Assembly (NCBI GenBank): GCA_001599815.1
Contig: BCIA01000008.1
Coordinates: 682,001 to 746,000, forward strand
DNA from: Furcasterigmium furcatum
Taxonomy: Eukaryota; Ascomycota; Sordariomycetes; Glomerellales; Plectosphaerellaceae
Direction: 5' to 3'
Length of the DNA stretch: 64,000 bases
The position numbers and the translations under genes are program-made. Within the stretch, counting starts at the first letter, position 1. Each line of letters opens with the position of its first letter. Shown here one piece after another: positions 1 to 10,159 of the stretch. The notes beneath the pieces are model-generated. The model saw nothing but the letters and a program-made list of their open reading frames with translations. It made no database searches and was not told the origin of the DNA.

Positions 1-1318
1 GTTGTTGGTCGGTCTTATTGCGTCGCCGCCTTTGGGCATCCAGCGCCGGTGACCACCACGACCACTACGACCACATCACCAAGCAGCACCAGCACCAGGA
101 TCACGACGACAACTACTACCATCACTCCTCCTCCTCCTCCGACGACGACGACTACGCCGACAACAACAACGACCACTTCTACCAGGACTACCCCCACCAC
201 CACTGGCAATGGCATCCAGACCCCTCAGCCTCCCCAGCCGGGCATGGTCGGGAACTGCGATGCCTTCCACCTCGTCAGTTCGGGCGACACGTGCACCTCC
301 ATCACTATACGGTACGGCATCACCCTCAGTCAGTTCACCACGTGGAACCCCCAGATCGGCGGTAGTGCGTGCACCGGAATATGGCTCGACAACTGGGTCT
401 GTGTCTCGATCATCGGACACTCGCCGCCCACGACGACCACCACTACCACCACTACGAGACCGGGCAACGGCATCAACACCCCTCAGCCTACGCAATCGGG
501 CATGGTTGGGAACTGCGACCGCTTCCACTACGTCGAGCTGGACCAGACGTGCGCCTGGATAGCGGCTCAGTACGGCATCACCCAGCAGCAGTTTCTGACG
601 TGGAATCCCTCCGTCGGGCAGACTTGCTCTGGGCTCTGGGCGTACAACCACGTCTGCGTCCGCACCATTGGCTTCCAGCCCCCTACTACGACGACGACGA
701 CTACCCGCGGCAACGGCATTTCTACTCCGGTCCCGTGGCAGCCCGCCATGGTCTCGAACTGCGATCGGTTCCACCTCGTCAGGTCAGGCGAGACGTGCGC
801 AATCATCGGCGCCAGGAACGGCGTCACTTCTTCCCGGATCGCCACCTGGAACGGCCTGACAGCGAGCTGCGGGGGCCTCTGGGCCGAGACGCACGCCTGC
901 GTGCGCACCATAGGGTTCACCCCGGCAGTCGCGACAACCTGCACTAACGACGGCCTGGTCTGGGGCGACAACAGGCCGGCCGCGCGTAACAATGTCGTCT
1001 CCTGGTGCAACGGCGACTCCAGCACGGACGGCGTGGGGAACTACGCCATTGCACAGACAAAGTACGGATGCTATAATGCCCCCTTTGGCGCTAACAGGAT
1101 CGCGTTCACGGCGAGGAACGACTTTGGGGCGCCTGCTACCATGTCGACTGCCCTGTGCAACGAGATTATGAGGCTGCCTATCGATCGGTGCAACCGGGGC
1201 GGCACCGGCACTCACGAGGGCTGGTTCTTTAGGTAGGTTGAAGCATTTGACAATCATTCGTGGATAAACAGTAACTAACTCGGATTCCAGGTCCGTTGTC
1301 CTCGCCGGCAGGTGTTGA
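1..1318 (+). CDS. Multi-LysM secreted chitin-binding protein, 5' partial
   Basis: The frame is open to the left edge, and the first residues (ending SYCVAAFG) look like the end of another LysM unit, so the start lies outside the window. Three more LysM modules follow, at about 240-415, 500-675 and 747-920. Each begins NCDxFH and carries paired Cys residues. They are separated by Thr-rich linkers made of ACC/ACG/ACT codons. A C-terminal Cys domain (about 934-1318) contains GLVWGDN and a WCNGDSS stretch. The unspliced frame stops at 1236. A good intron at 1233-1290 (GTAGGT, CTAACT branch, CCAG) instead adds the tail SVVLAGRC and a stop at 1316-1318. LysM proteins bind chitin or peptidoglycan; plant-associated fungi secrete them to protect or hide cell-wall chitin. 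The role of this one is inferred from family only. Confidence 0.85.
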
Positions 1319-1631
1319 TCTGCGGATGATGCCGCGGACCTTGTATATTTTCCTTTTCGACCTGAAGAGCAACGGTCGCGGACGTGGGAACATTCGAATA
1401 GATGCATCGGGAATCAAGCGGGGTTGGGGACCGGAAAGTACTGTCTGGCTTAGAGGTAATTATGCAGTCAGCACACAGCTGAGCCATCTAAATGATATTT
1501 CCCTGTCTAGCCTCGACTTGACTTTGTTAGACATGTGCCGGAGGGCCTCGCGCTTACTGCGTCATACATCACGGTGGACAGGGGTTCACCGCCGTCTCAC
1601 TCAAGGGGTGTTGACATGAAGTGCGTCCGCT
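1319..1631. other. Intergenic, no gene seen
   Basis: This is the 3' flank of the LysM gene. No reading frame with coding character or convincing splice sites was found. Confidence 0.5.
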
Positions 1632-1808
1632 ATGGGGGTGAGCCGCAACCCAGACAGACTTGCCGCGTATCTTCGCAATAGCCTCGAGTCTGTCACAAAT
1701 ATTCTGGAGAATGATGCTGCTTGCGCCGAGTTACAGGCCGTGATGAAAAACTACGAGAATGTTGCACAATACAATCGGTTGAATCTGGTTATCCCAGGTA
1801 TTGAGTAA
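1632..1808 (+). CDS. Short 58-residue ORF with coding-like composition
   Basis: An ATG-started frame of 58 codons ends with TAA at 1806-1808. The peptide begins MGVSRNPDRLAAYLRNSLES and ends NRLNLVIPGIE. It reads like an amphipathic helical protein segment: Leu, Ala, Asn and Glu are spaced as in real proteins and there is no low-complexity bias. I do not recognise it. It could be a small gene, or the last exon or decayed tail of a larger gene, for example a chitinase or LysM neighbour. No signal peptide is visible. Confidence 0.3.
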   Translation: MGVSRNPDRLAAYLRNSLESVTNILENDAACAELQAVMKNYENVAQYNRLNLVIPGIE

Positions 1809-2281
1809 CTTAGCAAGCTCCATAGTTACAATGAATGATGTTTATCATGATAAAGACGGGCCTGCTGTCGAGAGGAGATTATCGTAGAGAATCTGTATCT
1901 AGACCCAGAAGGGCCATGAATGGACTGTCTGGACACTCCTCCATTATTCTGCAACCCATGACCCTTACACACCAGAAGTGACAGACAGATATGTGAATAC
2001 ACTTTACACACCATACACGTCAACATTCGCAGACACAAAGTGAATTTTCATCATGTCATTATTACAGAGCAATGTAATTCACCTCTACCACGACGATAGT
2101 CATAAGATCTAGTATCTCGAGATCTCTCGACTAATTCCTATAAGTATCAAGCCTTTATCACTCAAATGCAATAATCTTCTCCTTATCAGCACCAACAGCC
2201 ACACCAAACACGACAACACCTACACTCTTCACCAACACAGAACAGACACTCTCGAGCATCTTCTCCGAACACACCATAAAA
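1809..2281. promoter_or_regulatory. AT-richer promoter region of the Cys-rich peptide gene
   Basis: This stretch holds a TATAAG sequence near 2139, followed by a CT/CA-rich leader up to the ATG at 2282. That layout is common in strongly expressed fungal genes. No gene was recognised. Confidence 0.4.
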
Positions 2282-2425
2282 ATGGCTATCATCATCGGTA
2301 CCTCGCTTCGCTCCGGCAACTCGTCCTCCAAGTGCAAGTGCTGCGGCCTGCCTCACTCCGAATGCGAGTGCAACTACACTTGGCGTGTGGTTGATGGTTC
2401 TTCTTCTAAGAGCCAGAGCCGCTAA
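2282..2425 (+). CDS. 47-residue cysteine-rich small protein
   Basis: The ATG sits in a strong context (aaaATGGCT). The frame of 47 codons reads MAIIIGTSLRSGNSSSKC and continues with a compact Cys core of pattern C-x-C-C-x6-C-x-C (KCKCCGLPHSECEC), then a Ser-rich polar tail and TAA at 2423-2425. There is no classical signal peptide, so it is probably intracellular. Five Cys with a His in 14 residues suggest metal or redox binding, as in metallothionein-like peptides, but I recognise no family. A textbook intron at 2530-2591 (GTGAGT, CTAACT branch, CTCAG) lies downstream of the stop, so it would be in the 3' UTR unless a longer isoform exists. Confidence 0.5.
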   Translation: MAIIIGTSLRSGNSSSKCKCCGLPHSECECNYTWRVVDGSSSKSQSR

Positions 2426-3003
2426 GGGCTCACCCCGAGTGTGCCCGCGGCGGGAGGGCATGCATGAAGCCCTTCCATGATCGCCCGTGTCACGATGCCT
2501 CAGAGCCTCTACTTGAGGAGCAACGACATGTGAGTATCTCCCTTGATTGGTCTCTGAAACTGCCCTGATATTTACTAACTGTAATTCTCAGCACATCATT
2601 TGGGGTGCAAGAGGCAATCGGATAAGAGATCACAAACAGTACTATGAGAAAATGGAGAGAAGGATGGTGGGTGGGTGAAGGCTTGATAGAGCAGCCCTTC
2701 TTCTCGAAGATACACTACACTAGTAGTTAAACCCCCTGCCCCTCTGACATGGCTTTGGATGATAAGGTGTTGATTGTGATGCTTTCAACTGCTCCATCCA
2801 CTGGATTTTGGAATAATCATAGCCAGAGCACGCAACTGCTAGTTTAACGGGGGCTTGCAGGAGAGATACCTATTCCTACGGGCAGACTGGCTCGAGCTAT
2901 GATACCCGCTGCATTGCTGGCTTCTGACATATTCGCCATTGCTCTCCTAGATCGGCCAGGAAGTAATCGCGACTCCTTATCCGAGTTCGAGATTGCACTG
3001 AAA
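2426..3003. other. 3' flank with a probable 3'-UTR intron at 2530-2591
   Basis: Apart from the consensus intron at 2530-2591, this interval shows no coding frame. It separates the Cys-rich peptide gene from the convergent metallo-beta-lactamase gene. Confidence 0.4.
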
Positions 3004-4023
3004 TCACAGCCTCAAGTCCTCACCCTCCCTTGCCGCCTTCAGCCGGACACACATCTCCATGAGCTTCATGTAGCGAGCATATCTCTCCGTCCCGACAACG
3101 TACGGGTTGGGAAGCGAGCAGCCATTGTCGCCACACTCCCTGTTCGCCAGCACGTCCAGGTTAGTCGCAGACATGTCGTGCGACAAGTGGTTGGCCATGA
3201 ACACATCCACGCCGTGCTTCCGCGCCGTACACCCGAACTTGCGGAAGGACTGAATCTGTACCGCCTTGCCCTCTGGGGTTCGCGATATGCCGAGCCCACC
3301 GAACAGGCCCGCCATGTGCTCCTCTCCCCGGTCCCTCACCGGGAAGATGAGGGAGATGGTGCCCGGCGTGTGTCCTGGTGTCTTGACGACCGTCACCGTC
3401 GTGTTACCAACCTGCACGACGTCCCCATCACCGACGGTGCGATCTCGCTCTGGCGCAGTCTGGTCGGATTCAAGGGCATGCCAGGCCTCCTCGGCAGCGT
3501 AGACGGGCACACCGAATTCAGATTGCATGAAGGTGGCTCCGCCATAATGGTCCAGATGCTCATGGGTGACGATGAGGGCCTTGACGTCGGAGCCTGTATA
3601 CCCAAACGCCTCTAGCCCGGGGAGCAGGATCTTCTTGACCTCGTCAGTGTTCCACAACGCGTCGATAAGAATGAGGCCATCCCCCGTGTCAATGGCCCAG
3701 GCGGAGACGAAGGCCTGACCCACGAAAAAGACCGAGTCAAAGGGCCTGGCTGGAGCGATGAAGCCATCGGGGGAGCTGCCGATTTCAGGGTACTTCTGGG
3801 CGGTCATGACGCAGCGAGCTTGGTATGCGGCGTAGAGATCCCACCCGGCCGTTTCCTGCGCCTGGGCTTGCCAGTAGGATACATTGGCGGCCTGGGCATT
3901 GGGGAACTCGGTGACGGGGAACCATGTGGTGAAGTCTGTCGTGTTTCGCTGTGCCATTGCCGGTTGGGTGGACAGAAAGCTCGCGGCTACGGCAAGCCAG
4001 GATGTTCTTTTGGGAGAGAACAT
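3004..4023 (-). CDS. Secreted metallo-beta-lactamase-fold hydrolase (B3-like)
   Basis: Single exon of 339 residues from an ATG at 4021-4023. The N-terminus is a signal peptide ending near AMA-Q24. The zinc motif THEHLDH lies at residues 153-159 (H154, H156, D158, H159). H218 is in TPGHTPG and a later His is in ANHLSHD (279/282). The stretch FVGQAFVSAWAIDTGDGLILID before the motif resembles subclass B3 lactamases. Family members hydrolyse lactams, lactones, thioesters or related bonds; the substrate here is unknown. It lies 1.15 kb from an arylamine N-acetyltransferase gene on the same strand. This recalls the lactamase/NAT two-step benzoxazolinone detoxification of Fusarium, but here the hydrolase appears to be exported. 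Confidence 0.9.
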   Translation of the reverse strand: MFSPKRTSWLAVAASFLSTQPAMAQRNTTDFTTWFPVTEFPNAQAANVSYWQAQAQETAGWDLYAAYQARCVMTAQKYPEIGSSPDGFIAPARPFDSVFFVGQAFVSAWAIDTGDGLILIDALWNTDEVKKILLPGLEAFGYTGSDVKALIVTHEHLDHYGGATFMQSEFGVPVYAAEEAWHALESDQTAPERDRTVGDGDVVQVGNTTVTVVKTPGHTPGTISLIFPVRDRGEEHMAGLFGGLGISRTPEGKAVQIQSFRKFGCTARKHGVDVFMANHLSHDMSATNLDVLANRECGDNGCSLPNPYVVGTERYARYMKLMEMCVRLKAAREGEDLRL

Positions 4024-4520
4024 GTCGGAAGAAGTAGTTTGAAGTTGAGAGCTATTCCTGGCCTCAGATAGCAGGCCGAGTGAAATCGATTGAACTTAGG
4101 GCTTCAGGCGTTGGCTGTAGAGCATGGCTGGAATTTCACCAGTCCAGGAAGCGTCGATCATGGGGTCTTTATATACTTTACATCAACAGGCAATTCTCCG
4201 AGCCATGTCCTGTTCCCCCGCCGAGGCCGAGCTTTACCACCCATGTTACCCCGCAAGTCTACCTTGAGAGTGCAGATCGACCTTGAGTCTAGACAGACAC
4301 ATGGATCAAAGAGACGAGTAAAAAGTGAGCAACGGATGAACTGTGGATTGCAGGGAGCGGGTCGACCCCGGACCTCCCCGGACTATCGCTGTTAGTGCCT
4401 TCGGGCGAGGTCCGATATCGTGGGGCCTCACCTCGGACATGTCCGAGAGACGGCACCTCTATCAAGAATCCCCGCGGTCATTCGTCCTGGAATCGGTACC
4501 GAGAGAACCAGCGTGGTGTA
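4024..4520. promoter_or_regulatory. Upstream region of the metallo-beta-lactamase gene
   Basis: This stretch includes a TATA-like sequence (tttatatac) near 4170, on the other strand relative to the gene. No reading frame with coding character was seen. Confidence 0.35.
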
Positions 4521-4615
4521 TGATGCATCGTGTCCGTTAATGATGCTATGAGGCTTGCTGATCTTGTCGAGCGATTTATACTCGAAACTAAAACTCTTAG
4601 GACAGCTGCGAGGAG
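4521..4615 (-). pseudogene. Decayed fragment of hydantoinase/DUF917 C-terminus
   Basis: On the minus strand one frame reads PKSFSFEYKSLDKISKPHS followed by IINGHD. This aligns with the last residues of the hydantoinase-DUF917 protein encoded at 12499-15701 (GPKGFGFNDLEYKPLGKFSK, then PRSVIDEYD), with a three-residue deletion. At DNA level the pieces share runs such as GAGTATAA and ATCAGCAAGCCTC-like sequence. Several differences are G-to-A or C-to-T transitions (GGT to AGT, CGC to CAT). No upstream domain is present, so this is a relic and not a gene. Confidence 0.7.
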
Positions 4616-5173
4616 GGAAATAGAGAGTGGCAGCGCTGGGAAAACACTAGGGTTCTTCAGGTCAGAAGACATGCAAATGTCAATTTATTCTTGAACCACT
4701 CTCATGGGCCTCCCCAAGCCATAAGCTCAGCACCACCGTGTACAGTCACCTACATCGAGATGCTCTCCCGAGTCAGTACTAGCAGGTATAAATCGCACCT
4801 TAGTACAAGCAGTATTTGGCGCTTTCCAACCTGCTTCAACCAACAAAAGCAGATCTTAATCTCTCTTCTAGGTTCCAGACTTCCATTCTCTGACCACTTA
4901 ATATCCGTCACATCATACACAAATATAGAACATCTCGACCCGGAATTCGACCATCTCGTCAACAGTGCCATCACGGGCAGTAGCTCGCAGAGCAAAGGCA
5001 GGGCTTGATTGGCCTAGGTTATCCGACGGCGGGCGTGCAATGTGCACGCAAACACGATTCCGTGGACCTCTACATCATGGAGATGTGCTAGAGTATCTCC
5101 AAACTGCGATTTTCAAATAATGTGCGTGTCCTCTACTCTAGCCCAACACAACTGAAATGTAGCAGACTAATGG
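4616..5173. other. Intergenic, no gene seen
   Basis: This stretch lies between the hydantoinase relic and the NAT gene's 3' end. No supported coding frame was found; it may contain further unrecognisable remains of the relic. Confidence 0.4.
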
Positions 5174-6159
5174 TTACGCTATTGGCTCCCTATCTATACT
5201 GACAGCACGAAGCTCGGCAACAGTTCCCCGAATCGCCCCTTGCTGTTCCTCAGACAGGAAGATCCCGAAATGTCTGCTCAGCGCTTCCACTCTGTCTCCC
5301 TCCCCCTGCAGCTTCTCAATAACGCCCAGATCCTTCGTCTGCCCATCTCCCATTCTCATCTCATCTCCTGAGAGAAGCAGAGTCTTCGATATTTCGACAT
5401 TATTATCGCTCCTGAGAAATCTCTGCACGACAACTGCGCGTGACCACAGACTCTTTTTCGTGGTGTAATAATTCAAAATCTCAAAGTCTGCTGGGAAGAA
5501 CTCGGTCTCCGGGAAATGATAGAGGTCCCGCCACTCATCCGAGCCACGGCGCTGGGAGTAAACCCAGACTCTTTGGTTCGGATCTCGGTGCTGTGGCAGT
5601 ACTTTGTACTCCAACCGGAGCTGCTGTCCCGGGAGCCCCCCACTAATGACACCGGATTCAAGGGGGAGAGGGCGGATGGGTCCATCTACGCCATAGCCGA
5701 CATCAACCAGGTATCTGTTGTTGTTGACGGTGACGATGTTGGCTAGATGGCTTCTGGTCCCTCATCAGTCATTGTGAGAAGTTGAAGCGGAACGTCGCTC
5801 AAGGTGGCTCACATTGGGCGCCAGCTGCCATCATCGGTACCTCGCGACATGCGGCATATTACGCTGAAGAGCTCGTACCCGAGGCTTCTGAGCAGATGCC
5901 CGAAGAACGTGTTGTTCTCAAAGCAGTACCCTCCACGGCGGCTCTGCACAACCTTGTTGAAAAGAACCTCTGGGTCGAGAGAGATATCCTTTTCAATGGA
6001 ATAATGTAGGTCCAGAGTTTCGAACGGGATGTATATCAATTGGTTTCGGATCAGGTGCGAGAGGTATAGGAGGGGGTCTTCGGAGTGCTGTGCACGAGGC
6101 AATTGAATTCTGTCCAAGTACTGAGCCAGCTGGTCCTGCGAGTAGTATGCCGAAGCCAT
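5174..6159 (-). CDS. Arylamine N-acetyltransferase (NAT)
   Basis: Two exons, 5813-6159 and 5174-5753, flank a 59-bp intron (GTGAGC...CCAG) and give 308 residues. The ATG of MASAYYSQDQ is at 6157-6159; the longer frame upstream has no ATG. The catalytic triad is visible: Cys79 in RRGGYCFEN, His118 in SHLANIVTV just after the splice, and Asp133 in YLVDVGYG, with normal family spacing. NATs transfer acyl groups from acyl-CoA to arylamines; some fungal members use malonyl-CoA and protect against aminophenols released from plant benzoxazolinones. The nearby lactamase-fold hydrolase gene on the same strand supports a xenobiotic role, which is inference. Cytosolic; no signal peptide. Confidence 0.9.
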
Positions 6160-7309
6160 GATGGAGGACAAGTGGCCCCATTATGGAAGGGAAATTGGTC
6201 TGCTTTGTTAGTCACGACGGCGGATAGTTATACCATCTCAGCGGTGACTCAGAGGGGATGGCGTGCTACCACGGTCGGTCAGATTACTCCGTTCGGGCCA
6301 CTTGCAGTAAGACGAACGATGAATTGCGGCAGGTTATCTGGACCCCAGTTGCCTGCCGTGTCAGCCATATCTTAGGAATGAACGCCCTGTCCGTGTCAGT
6401 TTCTGACCAACTCGGCGATGTCCAGGCAGATCATGTTCGAGATGGGCCTGATTTCTAGAGCAGCTGCGCCCAACCCTGTCATAGATCGTGATCGGATGAA
6501 ATGGCAGGTGAAGATGAGTCTGTATGGACAGCTTATTCATAGCGGTAAGTACTCGAGAATCATGGACGGAGGATAAAAGGTCGAGGCATGTGGTTACGGG
6601 GGTGATTCAGCACTTTTACTGCCATAAAGTAGCACTGCTGCTGGCGGCAGCCGGGGCACTTGTCTCTCAGAAATCTGTGACGGCACCGATGTGTCAGGTT
6701 CATTCCATGGTGAGGTGATGGATTGTGACTGAGATAGAACTGTCAGTGGAAGCATGGCCCTTAGAGCATGCACGTGTAGTTAAGGCGTGGTAATTGTTCG
6801 AGATGCGACGCGAAGTCAACTCCTGCGACAACAAGACCAGCTTCGGTTATTCAGTCGAGATCGAGTACTTCGCTTAGGATGGATCTGACCCTGGCGTCAG
6901 CTCGCCTACAGTGGGCCACACCTCGGGAATAGTGGCACTTTGGTGTCTCTCGGTGGACTGAGCGCTGCCAGCTCCTCGCTTAGGGTGGAGACCCTCGGCA
7001 AACTCTTGAGTCGTGTCAACCCATCTGGACTGGCACACTCAAGCTACCCGTCAGTCCGCTCATCGGTCCAACAGCCCGTGGTCTCGACCTGACGATCAAT
7101 TGGCTGGATGTTGCCTCTCATTCTTCGAAGCATTCCAACATCTCATCCTCGATGGCTTTGGTTCAACATCCAGGGATCTCTATAAGATCTGGATGATGGA
7201 TGGCGATGTCTCAAACCTGGGATCAAGGCACTCGTTCCCCAGAATCTGACAATCCGAGCTCCTCGCAGCAAACTCGACACCGCGCGATCACCAGCCGCCG
7301 AATCTCACT
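6160..7309. promoter_or_regulatory. Divergent intergenic region between NAT and MFS genes
   Basis: This 1.15-kb stretch separates divergently transcribed NAT (minus) and MFS transporter (plus) genes and should hold both promoters. I saw no coding frame and no clear TATA box. Confidence 0.4.
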
Positions 7310-9091
7310 ATGGAGAAATCTTCCGCCAAATCGGACGTCATGCCAGACAACCTCACGGCAGACGCCGAGGCCGCCATGCTTTGGGAGCATTCGCTGACTC
7401 CTCGCCGCGCCTTCAAGACATACTCCAAGGCCGTCTTCTTCGCCGCCTTCGTGTCCCTCGCGCTCGTCATGGAGGGCTTCGACACCAAGATCATGGGCTC
7501 GCTCTACGCGATTCCCGCCTTCCAGGAAGCTTACGGTACTCGACTCTCCGACGGATCTCACCAGATCTCCGCGGCCTGGCAGAGCGGAATGGGCAACATC
7601 ACGGGCGTCACCTCGATCCTCGGAATGTTCCTGGGCGGATACGCCACCGAGAAGTTCGGCTTTCGGAGGACCATGATGGCCGCTCTCATTTCCATGCCGC
7701 CTATTGTTTTCGTCTTCTTTTTCGCTCCGAGCCTTGAGGTCCTGGCTGTTGCCAATTTCCTCTTTGGTGAGTGATCTGGGAATGCCGCGAACTGAGAACT
7801 CTCATCTGACATCATTATAGCCTGGCCCCTTGGTATCTTTCAGACTGTGACCACGGTTTATGTTACAGAGATCATGCCCAATGCGCTCCGTCCTTATCTC
7901 ACGAGCTGCTACTCGCTGGCTTGGGTGAGTCGGCTGTTCCTCGCAAGCGGAGCAGAACCTAACAAATCTAGGCTCTGGGCCAGCTACTCAACGCGGTCGT
8001 CTTCCGTGGCACTCTGACCTTGCCTGGCCAGTGGTCGTATCGCGTTCCCTTTGCTCTCCAGTAAGACTAGTTCCGCAACCCGTCAATACTCTGATCTGAC
8101 GAAATGCAGGTGGTTTTGGCCTGTTCTCATCATTGTCGGAGTCTACCTCGCACCCGAGTCACCCTGGTGGCTGGTCCGCCAGGGCCGCCTCGATGAGGCC
8201 AAAGCCGTTGTTGATAAACTGACGTCCGACGACTTGGGCATCGATACTCAGAAACTCGTCTCCCTGATGGTCTTCACCACCAACCATGAGCGGCAGATTG
8301 AGTCGGGAACAAGCTATCTCGCATGCTTCAAGGGCGTCAACCTCCGCAGAACCCTCATCGTCATGGGCGTTTATATCATGCAGGTGTTGACAGGTGCGCC
8401 TTTGAGAGCTTGGATGACCTACTTCTTCCTGCAAGCTGGCCTACCTACCGACCAGTCGTTCAACATGACGATTGTTGCGCTGACACTCTCCGTACTGGGT
8501 GTTCTCGGCGCGGTAAGTCTTTCCATACATCCAATTGCACAAGATATACAGCTAATACCGGTACAGTGGGTCGTCATGACCTTTGTCGGCCGGAGGACGA
8601 TGTATCTCTGGGGTAACCTGATCACCATAGCCCTCATGGCAGCCATCGGCGGCATGGGAGTCCAGCTCCGAAAGTCCTCGTCGTCCGCAATGGCCTGGGG
8701 CATCGGATCCCTCCTCGCCGTGGACGGTTTCGTGGCCAACCTGCTGGTCCTGCCCATCACATTTGTGCTGGTCTCCGAGATCCCCTCTTCGCTCCTCCGA
8801 AGCAAGTCGGTCGTCGTCGCCCGCAACACCTACTCCGTCGTCAACATTGTCGCAGGCACCATCACGCCATTCATGCTGAACCCGACTGCCTGGAACTGGG
8901 GCGCCCTCACGGGTTTCTTCTGGGCTGGAGCCGCCGTTATCGGTTTCACCTTCACCTGGTTCATGGTCCCAGAGTCCAAGGGCAGGACAACTGCGGAGAT
9001 GGACATTCTCTTTGAGCAACAGATCCATGTCCGGAAGTTCAAGGAGACCAAGGTCTCCCTCACCCACGTTGAAGATGCCGGACTGCCCTAG
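7310..9091 (+). CDS. MFS sugar-type transporter
   Basis: Five exons (7310-7766, 7821-7924, 7972-8060, 8110-8512, 8567-9091), all joined in phase, give 525 residues. The N-terminus is cytosolic (MEKSSAKSDV). Sugar-porter features follow: SLALVMEGFDTKIMGSLY in TM1, the GGYATEKFGFRRTM loop, VTEIMPNALRPYLTSC, and the central-loop signature APESPWWLVRQGRLDEA. The C-terminal signature is VPESKGRTTAEMDILFE. This pattern fits the alpha-glucoside/maltose permease branch of the sugar porters in the plasma membrane. Substrate cannot be told from sequence. It stands between the NAT and hydantoinase loci and may serve that region, but this is only positional. Confidence 0.9.
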
Positions 9092-10159
9092 GGCCAGTCC
9101 AGTCCAAATGACGCTCGGGGTCAAGCTGTGACGGCTGATAGATAGGTTTCCTGTTCGTTGCGCGCGTTGTTACGCGGGCTCTGGTCTATCACTCAATACA
9201 ATGGCTTTTCTCCTGGTACTAGCGCGCCTCCCTGTTGTTTCGGCCGGGGATTGCTAGCTGGTGGCTGAACCCGAGGTGATCACTTGGAGATTGGATGTAT
9301 CAGCTGGGTTATCGGAGATAACTGTTCTTGTCACTCTTCGACAAGCTCGGCTGAGTCCAGCTCAATGCCAGCCAGCGAGGCAATATTGGACCACGTTCTT
9401 CTTACCGGTTCCTTACCGGCCGTTTCACACTTGCACTTGCCGTTCTGGTGACGGTCACCGTCTTTCTGGGACTAATAATTGCCCGTCGACGAAGACTCGG
9501 GCTTTGTCGTAGGCTTTCGTAACCCTCCAGGAAGTAAGTCCCTGTAGCACCAGTTCCCACGTACAGTGGCGTACTACCAAGGTGCATTTCGTGTCCCGGT
9601 CTCGAGACGTCTGAAAAAGCGGGTTCAAGCCATGTGCACCTCCACGACCCCCTTTACTTTGGAGGCGCCACAGTTGGCCTCCACCAGCACAGCACAGTTT
9701 GCCTGAATTCTTCTATGGAGGACAAAACACAGAACCTTCAGGCAGCCGAGTAAGTATCCGATTTCTACTTTGGCTTCGGTGGATCCGTCGAATTACCATC
9801 ACGAACGGGACCGAGTCCAACCGCTCAACGGAAGCCTGCATTGGCCTGTGAAATCTGTGTCGCAGCAAGGTGTCAGTTCGGAAAAGAAACGCGAGGTGTA
9901 AAGCGGCTTCTTTTCTCGTACTGAGTAACTTGAAAGCCTGTTTCCGAACGCAACGGCCCGACTAGTGATCACGAGATGTCGCCCCAGAAAATTGCTCCCA
10001 AAGGCAGGGAGCTCGTGCTGTTTCTATTTACAGTGCTAGGTACAGACGGCTGAGGGCTTGTTGCTGGGCATTAAGGTATACAGGTATGACATTTCAATAT
10101 CAAGCTAATCTCATGAAGACACTGGGGTGCTGTCTATTCCTGTCCCATCACAATCATTG
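9092..10159. other. Intergenic, no gene seen
   Basis: This stretch is downstream of the MFS gene and upstream of the frameshifted gene. Frames here are short and lack coding character. Confidence 0.4.
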
